5,895 bases of DNA from Chloroflexia bacterium (GCA_025927935.1 JAICKM010000460.1:1-5895), one strand, 5' to 3'. Positions 1 through 5,895 are shown, counted from the first letter of the stretch. Notes: generated by a model not told the origin, from the letters alone. Numbers and translations are program-made.

Positions 1-381
1 GAGACGGTGCGCAAGCGCGTCATGAGCATGTACACCGACCCGACCCGCCTGCGTGCCACCGACCCCGGCCATGTGGAGGGCAACCCGGTCTTCGCCTACC
101 ATGACGCCTTCAACCCCGACAAGGCGCGGGTGGCGGAGATGAAGGACCTGTACCGCAAGGGCGGTATCGGCGACGTGGTGGTCAAGAAGGAACTGGTGGC
201 GGCGCTCAACACCTTCCTCGACCCGATCCGCGAGCGGCGCAACGCGGCGGCCCAGCACATGGACCAGATCGACGAGATGTTGATCGAGGGCACACGCCGC
301 GCCCGCGTCATCGCCCGCGAAACGATGCGCGACGTGCGCACCGCCATGCACATCAACTACTTCCCGAACGTCGAGATCTAG
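1..381 (+). CDS. trpS: Tryptophanyl-tRNA synthetase, C-terminal part (5' end outside window)
   Basis: This is the last 126 residues of a class I aminoacyl-tRNA synthetase that charges tRNA-Trp with tryptophan in the cytoplasm. The reading frame is open from base 1 and ends at TAG 379-381, so the true start lies upstream. What is visible is the segment that follows the KMSKS loop in this family: a KxVMSMYTDP-like stretch (about residues 5-14), then DPGHVEGNPVFAYHDAF (21-37), then LYRKGGIGDVVVKK (50-63), then a helical tail with FLDPIRERR (72-80). The segment matches the TrpRS type found in Chloroflexi, lactobacilli and relatives (TDP-x-R-x-x-DPG-x-VEGN), not the E. coli type. The catalytic HIGH and KMSKS motifs, and the bulk of the Rossmann fold of a protein usually about 330-350 residues long, lie outside the window. 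The gene converges on the minus-strand SDR gene, 70 bp away, and is probably unrelated to it. The family call is secure; only the missing 5' part is unknown. Confidence 0.93.
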   Translation, partial: ETVRKRVMSMYTDPTRLRATDPGHVEGNPVFAYHDAFNPDKARVAEMKDLYRKGGIGDVVVKKELVAALNTFLDPIRERRNAAAQHMDQIDEMLIEGTRRARVIARETMRDVRTAMHINYFPNVEI

Positions 382-384
382 CCG

Positions 385-398
385 CTGCCTGCGGGCAG
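385..398 (+). terminator. Weak hairpin just after trpS, possible terminator
   Basis: An inverted repeat CTGCC (385-389) / GGCAG (394-398) with the 4-base loop TGCG lies 4 bases after the trpS stop codon. The position suits a terminator. The stem is only 5 bp and no T-run follows, so it is at best a weak intrinsic terminator, and such stems arise easily by chance in this GC-rich DNA. Confidence 0.2.
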
Positions 399-407
399 GG
401 GCTAGCC

Positions 408-430
408 GGGGCGAGCGCCGATCCCGCCCC
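408..430. terminator. Inverted repeat between convergent genes, possible bidirectional terminator
   Basis: GGGGCG (408-413) and CGCCCC (425-430) form a perfect 6-bp inverted repeat with an 11-base loop. It lies inside the 70-bp gap between the convergent trpS and SDR-A genes, where a shared terminator would be expected. The stem is all G-C, but neither side has a T-tract, so a Rho-independent role is uncertain. The location supports the call more than the sequence does. Confidence 0.3.
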
Positions 431-451
431 AGATTCGGATCACGGAGCGGA

Positions 452-1285
452 TTACCCCGCCTGCTCGCCGGCTTCCATGAAGCGTGCGGCGCGGCCCTGG
501 CGCAAGCTGCGCCGTACCACCGCGTCCACGAGGCGCGGAAACATGCCGGACAGCCCGCCGGCCAGCGTCAGTACCGGGCCGAGCCGCGCCGGGATGACGA
601 TGCGCCGCTGCGGGTGGTCGAACAGCCGCACGATGGCCTTGGCCGCCTTGGCCGCGGGCACCACCAGCCGGGACGGCACGACGCCCTTGTCCCCCGCCCG
701 CACGCCGAACTCGGTGGCGACCGGGCCGGGTTCGACCAGGCAAACATGCACCCCACGCGGCTCCAACTCGCGCCGCAACGCCTCGCTCAGCCCGGCCACG
801 GCGATCTTGGTCGGGCTGTAGTTGCCCATGCCTGGTACGGCGAACCGGCTGATGCTCGAACCGACGTTGACCACGGTGCCCGGATGCAATTCCTGGCGGT
901 GCTGCTCCAGGTAGGGCAGCGCCAATCGCGTCAGCGTGGCGAGGGTGGTCACGTTCACATCCCACTGGCGGCGCAGTTCCTCCGCCGACGACTCGGCGAA
1001 CGGCGTGGGCAAGGGCAGGCCCGCGTTGTTCACCAGCACGTCGATCCGCCCGAACGCGCGCAGGGTCTCCTCGATCAGCCGCCGCTGGTCCTCCGGTTTG
1101 GCGATATCCACCGGCACGACCAGCGCCGTGCCACCGTCTTCCTCGATCCGCGCGGCGAGGTCACGCAAGCGATCTTCGCGCCGGGCGGCCAGCACCACCC
1201 GGAACTCCTTGCACGCCGCCCAGCGGGCCACCGCCCAGCCGATCCCGCTCGACGCCCCCGTCACAATCACAACACGATGTTCCAT
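452..1285 (-). CDS. Short-chain dehydrogenase/reductase (SDR-A), NADP(H)-type
   Basis: A 277-residue classical SDR: a single Rossmann-fold oxidoreductase that interconverts alcohols and ketones (or similar) with a nicotinamide cofactor, presumably in the cytoplasm or at the membrane face. Visible motifs are TGASSGIG (9-16, cofactor binding), an arginine pair after strand 2 in AARRED (33-38, which favours NADP over NAD), D60, NNAG (86-89), and the catalytic tetrad N111, S143, Y156, K160 (YSPTK). PG at 186-187 follows strand 6. All key residues are present, so it should be active. The tail (about 228-262, RIVIPARLGPVLTLAGG...) is hydrophobic and long, as in SDRs that act on lipids or associate with membranes; that is only a hint, and the substrate is not recognisable. 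The ATG at 1285 aligns with the start of the neighbouring paralogue. A purine-rich AAGGAAG (1304-1298) lies 12 bases upstream, a rather long spacing. It sits 116 bp downstream of its paralogue SDR-B. Confidence 0.9.
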   Translation of the reverse strand: MEHRVVIVTGASSGIGWAVARWAACKEFRVVLAARREDRLRDLAARIEEDGGTALVVPVDIAKPEDQRRLIEETLRAFGRIDVLVNNAGLPLPTPFAESSAEELRRQWDVNVTTLATLTRLALPYLEQHRQELHPGTVVNVGSSISRFAVPGMGNYSPTKIAVAGLSEALRRELEPRGVHVCLVEPGPVATEFGVRAGDKGVVPSRLVVPAAKAAKAIVRLFDHPQRRIVIPARLGPVLTLAGGLSGMFPRLVDAVVRRSLRQGRAARFMEAGEQAG

Positions 1286-1297
1286 AGCTTTATGATG

Positions 1298-1308
1298 CTT
1301 CCTTTTCC
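1298..1308 (-). promoter_or_regulatory. Ribosome binding site candidate for SDR-A
   Basis: Read on the minus strand this is GGAAAAGGAAG, followed after 12 bases by the ATG at 1285. The AGGA core fits a Shine-Dalgarno sequence, but the spacing is longer than the usual 5-9 bases. It is the only purine-rich element upstream of this start. Confidence 0.45.
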
Positions 1309-1320
1309 GCTGATTCGCTC

Positions 1321-1336
1321 AAACACCCCGAAGGGC
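1321..1336 (-). terminator. UUCG-loop hairpin between the two SDR genes
   Basis: On the minus strand the sequence CCC-TTCG-GGG (1335-1326) makes a short stem capped by the stable C(UUCG)G tetraloop. A G-T pair may extend it by one, and TGTTT follows. It lies 66 bases after the stop of SDR-B and before SDR-A, so it could attenuate or terminate transcription between them. A 3-4 bp stem is very short, so the call is tentative. Confidence 0.22.
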
Positions 1337-1401
1337 CGGGCGCGCGCCGTTGCCGCCTGGCTACGTAGGGATCAGGCAAGATCGGGACCACGCGCGGGAG
1401 A

Positions 1402-2193
1402 TCAGGTGTCCGCACGGCTCCGGCGGGCGTGTTGCTTGGCGAGCAGATCGGCCAGCGGCGGGAGCAGCCCGCCCAGCGCGCCGATCCCGAACAGCACCGG
1501 GCGCAGATAGGCCGGGACGACGATGCGCGGGCGGGGCCGGTCGAACAGCCGGACGATGGGTCGGGCGGTGGCGGCGGGTGTGAGCACCAGGGCGGCGGGC
1601 AAAATCTGCTTGCGCCGGGCATGCGCGTGGAACTCGGTGGCGATGGGGCCGGGTTCGACCAGGCAGACCCGCACCCCGCGCGGCGCCAGTTCGCGCCGTA
1701 ACGCCTCGGTCAGGCCGCGCACGGCGATCTTATTTGGGCTATAGTTACCGATACCGGGCATGGGGATGCGGGCCAGCGCCGAGCCGATATTGATCACCAC
1801 CCCGCGGTGCGCCTCCAGGTAGGGTAGCGCCAGCCGCGTGAGCGTGGCGACGGCCGTCACGTTGACATCCCACTGGCGGCGCAGTTCTTCCGGCGCGACC
1901 TCGTGGAATTCGTCCGGCAAAGCCATCCCCGCGTTGTTCACCAGCACGTCGATCCGCCCGAAAGCCGCGACCGTCACGCCAATCAGCCGCTGCTGATCCT
2001 CCAGCCGCCCTACATCCGCGATCACAGGCAGTGCCGTCCCGCCCGCCGCCTCGATGCGCCACACCAGCGCGTTGAGCCGATCCGCGCGCCGCGCTGCCAC
2101 CACGGCGATGAACCCCTGCCGCGCCGCCCGCCACGCCACCGCTCGCCCCAGCCCGCTCGACGCCCCGGTGACAATCGCGACTCGTTGCTCCAC
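1402..2193 (-). CDS. Short-chain dehydrogenase/reductase (SDR-B), tandem paralogue of SDR-A
   Basis: A 263-residue classical SDR with a complete active site: TGASSGLG (9-16, cofactor binding), AARRADRL (33-40, arginines pointing to NADP(H)), D60, NNAG (86-89), and the catalytic tetrad N111, S138, Y151, K155 (YSPNK). I chose the GTG at 2193 because AAAGGAG lies 9 bases upstream and because the protein then aligns residue for residue with the start of SDR-A. The open frame extends to a TTG at 2241, but those 16 extra residues have no counterpart in the paralogue and would bury the ribosome binding site. By hand alignment I count roughly 60% identity with SDR-A. The main differences are a 5-residue deletion before the catalytic serine (SDR-A 131-135) and divergent C-termini. 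The C-terminal region (222-250) is again hydrophobic. It lies 68 bp downstream of the glycosyltransferase gene, so co-transcription with the envelope genes is possible. The substrate is unknown; a lipid or sugar-like ketone is only a guess. Confidence 0.9.
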   Translation of the reverse strand: MEQRVAIVTGASSGLGRAVAWRAARQGFIAVVAARRADRLNALVWRIEAAGGTALPVIADVGRLEDQQRLIGVTVAAFGRIDVLVNNAGMALPDEFHEVAPEELRRQWDVNVTAVATLTRLALPYLEAHRGVVINIGSALARIPMPGIGNYSPNKIAVRGLTEALRRELAPRGVRVCLVEPGPIATEFHAHARRKQILPAALVLTPAATARPIVRLFDRPRPRIVVPAYLRPVLFGIGALGGLLPPLADLLAKQHARRSRADT

Positions 2194-2202
2194 GGCGCTC
2201 GG

Positions 2203-2209
2203 CTCCTTT
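2203..2209 (-). promoter_or_regulatory. Strong ribosome binding site for SDR-B
   Basis: Minus-strand AAAGGAG, 9 bases before the GTG at 2193. This is a near-perfect Shine-Dalgarno sequence and it decides the start codon: the alternative TTG at 2241 lies upstream of it. Confidence 0.8.
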
Positions 2210-2231
2210 CCAAACGGCGTATGCACCGGCA

Positions 2232-2240
2232 AGATATACA
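2232..2240 (-). promoter_or_regulatory. Possible -10 element upstream of SDR-B
   Basis: The minus strand reads TGTATATCT here, the only AT-rich patch in the 68-bp gap between the glycosyltransferase and SDR-B. It resembles a -10 box and lies about 39 bases upstream of the start codon, so a short leader would fit. I find no convincing -35 hexamer at 16-18 bases, so it is a weak candidate for an internal promoter. Confidence 0.22.
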
Positions 2241-2261
2241 ACGCGCCGGATTGTTACGCGG

Positions 2262-4856
2262 CTACGGCGATAGGCGGTAGATAAGATACCCGTTCTGGTC
2301 GTAGACCAGCGTGGCGGGGAGCGTGGCGTCCGGGCGGCGGCGGTAGAGGGCGTCGAGGACCGGGCGGGCCGGGGGGTTGCGCAGGTTGGTCGGGTCGCCG
2401 GGGCCGCCGAGCCAGATATAGGTCACGCCGTAGCGTTGGATGATCGCCTGCACATCGGAGAGCGGCCCCATCGGGATCATGACCGCTTTGCGCTGGGCGT
2501 ACCAGTTGAACTCCCAGGGGTTGCGGGTCATGACCACGGCATCGGCGGGCAGGTTCGCGGCGGCCCAGCGCCCGGCGATGGCGAAGTTGTCCGGCCCGGC
2601 GTCGCCGGTGGCGCGGTTGGCGATGTCGGTCAGGGCGGGCCATAGCAGGGCGGCCACGGCCAGCGGCAGCACGGCCAGCGCGGCAGCCGAGGCCCGCGGG
2701 CGCCCCGCTAGGCGGGCAGGGAGGGAGGTTGCGGTTCGGGCGCGGGCAATGGGCGGAGGATTGGTAGGGTCTATGCTCTCTGCGGCGCGCCCGCGCAGGT
2801 GGTCCCAGATCCAGAACAGGAAGGCCGCCGTGCCCAGGTAGAACCATGGCGCCAGGGCCAGGAAATAGCGCGGCTCATAGTGCCAGCCCAGCAGCACGAA
2901 CAGGCCGTAGACCACGAAGGCGCCCACCCAGGCCACGCGCAGCCCGCGCAGCCGGGCCGGGATCAGCAGCCACCCGGCCACCCCGGCGACAAAGACCGGC
3001 AGATCGACAATGTCGCCGTGGACGATGCCGCCGGTCCAGATCTGGTCGAAGCCCCAGCGCACCGCCGTATACAGTTCCTGGTAGCTGTGCAGCAGCAGGC
3101 TGCGGTCGGGCAGCGGGCGGCCGTCCAGGTAATCGGCGTAGATGTTCTCCCAGGGCAGGCCGGTGCCGCCCGTCCAGAAGCGTAAGATCCAGAGGTCGTA
3201 TTCCTCGGTGGAGTGGAACGGCTTGCCGAAGGTGAGGAAGTTGCGCGCGAGCAGCGGCGCCACGACCAGCGCGGCGCTGCCCGCCCCCCACAGCCGCGGC
3301 TGCCAGTCGCGGGGCGGGCGGCGCCCGGCCCAGCGCCCGGTGCGCCAGCCCCAGGCCAGCCCCAGGAGCACCCCAACAATGATGAGGCCCGCGCTCGGCC
3401 CCTTGCTCCAGATGAGCAGCCCGGCGGCGATCCCCGCCAGGACCGCCGGGAGGGCCGGGGATGCGGGCGGCAGCGCGGAGACGGGCGGCGGGCGGCGGGC
3501 GGCGGGCGCATCCGCGTCCGCCTCGGCGGCCTGCGCGACCTGACGGCGGGCGCGCGCCACATAGGCTTCCAGCGCATCCCAGGCCCAGCCGATGGTGAGC
3601 AAGGCCAGCAGGGTGAAACTCAGGTCGTTGATGGGGTAGAGCACCGTCTGGAAGAAGTAGGGGTGCAGCAGGGTCAGCACGGCGGCCAGCAGGGCCACGC
3701 GCCGGTCCCACCAGCGCCCAGCGAAGTGGTAGACGGCGCCGGCCAGCGCGAGCAGCACGAACAGGTTGGGCAGCTTGGCGACCCAGGTCTGCGCGCCCAA
3801 CAACAGGAAGAACGGCGTGATCAGCAGCGGCTGGAGCAGCGGCCACGTCTCCGCCGGGTGGGTGATGCCGGGAAAGAACTTGTAGAACTGCGGCACGTAG
3901 TCGATGACCGGCCCGCGCCCCGCCGCCAGGTTGCGCGCCACCACGGCGTTGTCGGCGTAGTCGGCGTGGCCGATCCAGTCGACCTGCGGGATCACGTTCA
4001 GGACAAAGGCGGCATATCCCACCAAAATCAGGGCGAGGATCAGCGGCGCGGCCACCGAGCGCGGCGCGGCCAGGCTATCCAGGCCCGCGGGCCAGCGCCG
4101 CCACACCGGCCAACCCACGACGAGCAGCCCCAGCCCCGCCGCCATGACCGTGATCTCCGGCAGCCAGGGCGTCAGCAGCGGGCGGGCCACCGCCAGCCCG
4201 GCCACCAGCAACGCCAGCGCGGCTAGGGCCACAACCGCAGCCAGGATGCAGCGGCGGAGCGATGGCCGCGCCAGGGCGCCGTAGAGGCCCAGCGTGATCA
4301 GCACGGCTTCGAGCAGCACGGCAGCGGGCGGCGTGGGCGCGGGGGCGCCGGGGGCCGGTTCCACGCGCACCCATTCCAGCTTCATGCCCAGGTCGCGCGT
4401 GTCGCCGTTGCCGGGCGTGAAGGTGGGGATGCTGAACGTGGCCTGCAAGCCGGGATCGCCCGGCGCCCGTGTGATCGGCGGGGTGCTGTAGACGGCGGGC
4501 TGCGCGGCCACGGTATAGGTTGCCACCACCCGGCTCGCCACGGTGAGCGTCAGCACGGGCGGCGGGCTGTCCGCCGGGCGGGCGGGCGCCGAGGCGCGGA
4601 AGCGCAGCACCAGCGGGCTATCCGCGCCGATGTCGGCGAAGGTCAACGTGGCCTGGCCGTGAGTCCAGCGGTAGCGCCCGGCCTGCTCGGCCTCGTCGGC
4701 ATAGAAGCCCGCGTCCAGCAGCGCACCGCTGACCGGCCCGCCGATCTCGACCGTCCAGGCGGGCGGGGCCAGGCGGTAGACCGCAAAGACGGCGCCGCCC
4801 GCGACGAGCGCCAGCAGCAGGGCCAGGGCGACCGGCAGGCGCAACCGGGCCATCAT
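2262..4856 (-). CDS. Multi-pass membrane glycosyltransferase, GT-C / family-39 (PMT-ArnT-like), with N-terminal extracytoplasmic domain
   Basis: An 864-residue integral membrane protein that probably transfers a sugar from a polyprenyl-phosphate donor to an acceptor on the outer face of the membrane. Order: anchor helix (about 7-28); beta-rich, mostly soluble segment with an RYRWT stretch (about 30-175); three helices (about 179-251); then the GT-C core. The core starts with a helix (269-288) and a first loop, GHADYADNAVVARNLAAGRG (296-315), whose Asp299 or Asp302 is the likely catalytic acid. Next come THPAETWPLLQPLL (332-345), KLPNLF (361-366), a helix pair around WWDRRVALLAAVLTLLHPYFF (382-402), RNFLTFGKP (538-546) and HYEPRYF (659-665), all typical of this superfamily. 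A Pro/Ala-rich linker (435-470) separates two helix groups. A soluble tail (743-864) contains RNPWEFNWYAQRK. I count about 15 membrane segments. The start at 4856 overlaps the deacetylase stop by 4 bp (ATGA); a second ATG at 4853 is possible. No Shine-Dalgarno is visible, which fits translational coupling. The superfamily is secure; donor and acceptor are unknown. Confidence 0.85.
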   Translation of the reverse strand: MMARLRLPVALALLLALVAGGAVFAVYRLAPPAWTVEIGGPVSGALLDAGFYADEAEQAGRYRWTHGQATLTFADIGADSPLVLRFRASAPARPADSPPPVLTLTVASRVVATYTVAAQPAVYSTPPITRAPGDPGLQATFSIPTFTPGNGDTRDLGMKLEWVRVEPAPGAPAPTPPAAVLLEAVLITLGLYGALARPSLRRCILAAVVALAALALLVAGLAVARPLLTPWLPEITVMAAGLGLLVVGWPVWRRWPAGLDSLAAPRSVAAPLILALILVGYAAFVLNVIPQVDWIGHADYADNAVVARNLAAGRGPVIDYVPQFYKFFPGITHPAETWPLLQPLLITPFFLLLGAQTWVAKLPNLFVLLALAGAVYHFAGRWWDRRVALLAAVLTLLHPYFFQTVLYPINDLSFTLLALLTIGWAWDALEAYVARARRQVAQAAEADADAPAARRPPPVSALPPASPALPAVLAGIAAGLLIWSKGPSAGLIIVGVLLGLAWGWRTGRWAGRRPPRDWQPRLWGAGSAALVVAPLLARNFLTFGKPFHSTEEYDLWILRFWTGGTGLPWENIYADYLDGRPLPDRSLLLHSYQELYTAVRWGFDQIWTGGIVHGDIVDLPVFVAGVAGWLLIPARLRGLRVAWVGAFVVYGLFVLLGWHYEPRYFLALAPWFYLGTAAFLFWIWDHLRGRAAESIDPTNPPPIARARTATSLPARLAGRPRASAAALAVLPLAVAALLWPALTDIANRATGDAGPDNFAIAGRWAAANLPADAVVMTRNPWEFNWYAQRKAVMIPMGPLSDVQAIIQRYGVTYIWLGGPGDPTNLRNPPARPVLDALYRRRPDATLPATLVYDQNGYLIYRLSP
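3483..3510. repeat. Heptanucleotide tandem repeat (GGGCGGC, about 3.7 copies) inside the glycosyltransferase gene
   Basis: Three perfect GGGCGGC units (3483-3503) are followed by a partial fourth (GGGCGCA, 3504-3510). On the coding (minus) strand they encode the APAARRPPPV part of the linker at residues 450-459. Seven is not a multiple of three, so gain or loss of one unit would shift the frame in mid-protein. Confidence 0.7.
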
Positions 4857-5895
4857 CGCGCGTCGATCCGCACCGGCGTGCCCGGCGCGAGGTGGGGGAT
4901 GACAACCTGTTCCGGGCGGCGCTGCGCGACCACCGCGCCATCGATGCGTACTTCCGTTGCCGGGTGGGGCAGGGTCAGCGTCACGCCGTCCAGCGGGGCC
5001 TTAGCGCGACTGGTCACGGTGATCTGCAACTGCCCGTCGGCCCCCGGCGTGGTCGTCGCATCGACCAGCGCGGTGTCGCGCCAGCGTTCCACGATGCGGC
5101 TGACCGAGGCGATCCAGAGGTCGCCCTTATCGCGGGCAGCGGCGGCGGCAGGGATGGCGTCCTCCCAGGCGGCCAGCACTTCGGGGTTGGTGAGTTGCTC
5201 TGGGTGCGTCCAGAACGAGGTGACGCCCCGGCGGGCGATGGTCTCGGTCAACACGTTGCGCGCTTCCACCGCGCCCAACAGCTTGACCGTGCTGCCCTCC
5301 GTCGTATCCGGCCCGGAGGGGCCTAGCTCAAAATCGGGCATGATCAGCGTTGGGCTGTAGGCAGGCGAGGCGCTGATCACATAGCGGTCCCGTAGATCCG
5401 GGTCGTAGATGCGCGTGACCGAGTCGATGCCGTGGTCGGCCAGCACCTTGTAGAAGTCCGCGCCGACGCTGTTGGAGGATCGCCAGGGGAAGGCGAACGA
5501 GCGCACGGGGGGCAAATTGCGCGCGGCTGCCGCCTTCACCCACTCGTCCATATCGGCGCTCAACTGCGCGGGCTTGAGGCCGCGCACGTAGAGATGGCCG
5601 AAGGTGTGGCTGCCGATCTCCTGGCCTGCCGCGGCCAGCCGGTCGGTCTGGTCGCCGAAATACCAGGCCGGGTCGCTTTGCACGGTGCCGTAGGGATCGT
5701 CGCTGTACCACGTATTGGTCAGCCACCAGGTGGTGTGCCAGCCTTGTGGAGGTCCCCACTTGTAGGTCGGGTCGCCCGCGAACGTGCGGTGCTCGGTGTT
5801 GCCGTCGAGCAGGTTATAGCCGGTGGCGTAGAACGTCGCCTGGATGTGGTTCTTCTCGAACAGGTCGAGCAGGATGTCGGCGCCCTGGCGCATCC
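4853..5895 (-). CDS. Polysaccharide deacetylase (CE4/NodB-like), 5' end outside window
   Basis: At least 346 residues of a metal-dependent carbohydrate deacetylase, which would remove acetyl groups from N- or O-acetylated sugars in a cell-surface or extracellular glycan. Numbered from the Met codon at 5893 (probably internal), the visible parts are: IQATFYATGYN (17-27, the strand after motif 1); the metal-binding SHTFGH (95-100, H96 and H100 fitting H[S/T]xxH); RSFAFPW (131-137, motif 3); and FWTHPEQL (227-234, H230 fitting the last motif). The motif 1 aspartates and any signal peptide lie beyond the right edge. Between motifs 1 and 2 there is an insertion of about 60 residues (31-92) rich in Trp and Tyr, possibly a glycan-binding lid. 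After the catalytic domain a small beta-rich module (about 285-346) closes the protein. The stop (TGA, 4855-4853) overlaps the glycosyltransferase start, indicating an operon. The family call is good; the substrate is unknown. Confidence 0.85.
   Translation of the reverse strand, partial: MRQGADILLDLFEKNHIQATFYATGYNLLDGNTEHRTFAGDPTYKWGPPQGWHTTWWLTNTWYSDDPYGTVQSDPAWYFGDQTDRLAAAGQEIGSHTFGHLYVRGLKPAQLSADMDEWVKAAAARNLPPVRSFAFPWRSSNSVGADFYKVLADHGIDSVTRIYDPDLRDRYVISASPAYSPTLIMPDFELGPSGPDTTEGSTVKLLGAVEARNVLTETIARRGVTSFWTHPEQLTNPEVLAAWEDAIPAAAAARDKGDLWIASVSRIVERWRDTALVDATTTPGADGQLQITVTSRAKAPLDGVTLTLPHPATEVRIDGAVVAQRRPEQVVIPHLAPGTPVRIDAR

Noticed and set aside
1355..1377. Palindrome CTACGTAG (1361-1368) flanked by GCCTG / CAGGC arms, as a possible operator or terminator
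   Set aside because: The inner palindrome has no room for a loop, the outer arms are only 5 bp, and no T-run follows. No regulator gene is nearby to suggest an operator.
1286..1401. Promoter for SDR-A in the 116-bp gap
   Set aside because: TTGAGC and TTGCCT hexamers are present on the minus strand, but neither has a plausible -10 box at 16-18 bases. The AT-rich CATAAA lies too close to the ATG.
614..1510. 298-residue plus-strand open frame across the SDR-A gene and the SDR gap
   Set aside because: It lies antisense to SDR-A, has low-complexity Gln/Arg/His/Pro-rich composition with no recognisable motif, and is what GC-rich codon bias produces opposite a real gene.
2194..2241. Longer SDR-B starting at TTG 2241
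   Set aside because: It adds 16 residues with no match in the paralogue and has no Shine-Dalgarno, while the GTG at 2193 has AAAGGAG at ideal spacing.
2875..3846. 323-residue minus-strand open frame in another frame of the glycosyltransferase
   Set aside because: It overlaps the real frame completely, is Arg/Ala/Gly/Pro-rich and has no family motif. The other frame carries all the GT-C motifs without a break, so there is no frameshift to explain.
3213..4226. 337-residue plus-strand open frame inside the glycosyltransferase gene
   Set aside because: It is antisense to a clear membrane protein and has Gln/Arg/Gly/Pro-rich composition with no hydrophobic core or domain; a shadow frame.
1..5895. 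tRNA/rRNA genes, CRISPR arrays, insertion sequences, attachment sites, riboswitches
   Set aside because: Nothing resembling these was seen on either strand. Nearly all bases are in five protein-coding genes and the gaps are at most 116 bp.

Overview
The window is very GC-rich and densely coding, with no sign of mobile DNA. Its gene content suggests a free-living bacterium, and I would place it in the Chloroflexota. The reasons are the TrpRS type, the Chloroflexus/Roseiflexus-style family-39 glycosyltransferase with an N-terminal beta-sandwich, and the high GC. That placement is an inference from protein flavour, not a demonstrated fact.

Layout. Positions 1-381 (+) hold the 3' end of trpS (tryptophanyl-tRNA synthetase). 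A short convergent intergenic region (382-451) with two weak inverted repeats follows. Everything to its right is on the minus strand. Read in transcription order from the right edge: a polysaccharide deacetylase (CE4/NodB type, 5' end outside the window, 5895-4853); an 864-residue multi-pass GT-C/family-39-like membrane glycosyltransferase (4856-2262) that overlaps it by 4 bp; then, after 68 bp, a short-chain dehydrogenase/reductase (SDR-B, 2193-1402, GTG start with a strong Shine-Dalgarno); and, after 116 bp, a second SDR (SDR-A, 1285-452), a tandem paralogue about 60% identical to the first. No gene-free stretch exceeds 116 bp.

How the genes may work together. The deacetylase and glycosyltransferase are very likely co-transcribed and translationally coupled. 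Both are expected to act on glycans at or outside the membrane, so together they look like part of an envelope-glycan or surface-glycosylation module; the substrate cannot be read from the sequence. The two SDRs could be on the same transcript, but the larger gaps, the separate strong ribosome binding site and a possible -10-like patch leave room for independent expression. Their substrates are unknown. trpS is a separate housekeeping gene.

I see no clearly new biological system. The items most worth a second look are the coupled CE4-GT pair, the extracytoplasmic domain grafted onto the glycosyltransferase, an aromatic-rich insertion in the deacetylase, the SDR tandem duplication with a 35-bp perfect direct repeat, and a frame-disrupting heptanucleotide repeat inside the glycosyltransferase gene.
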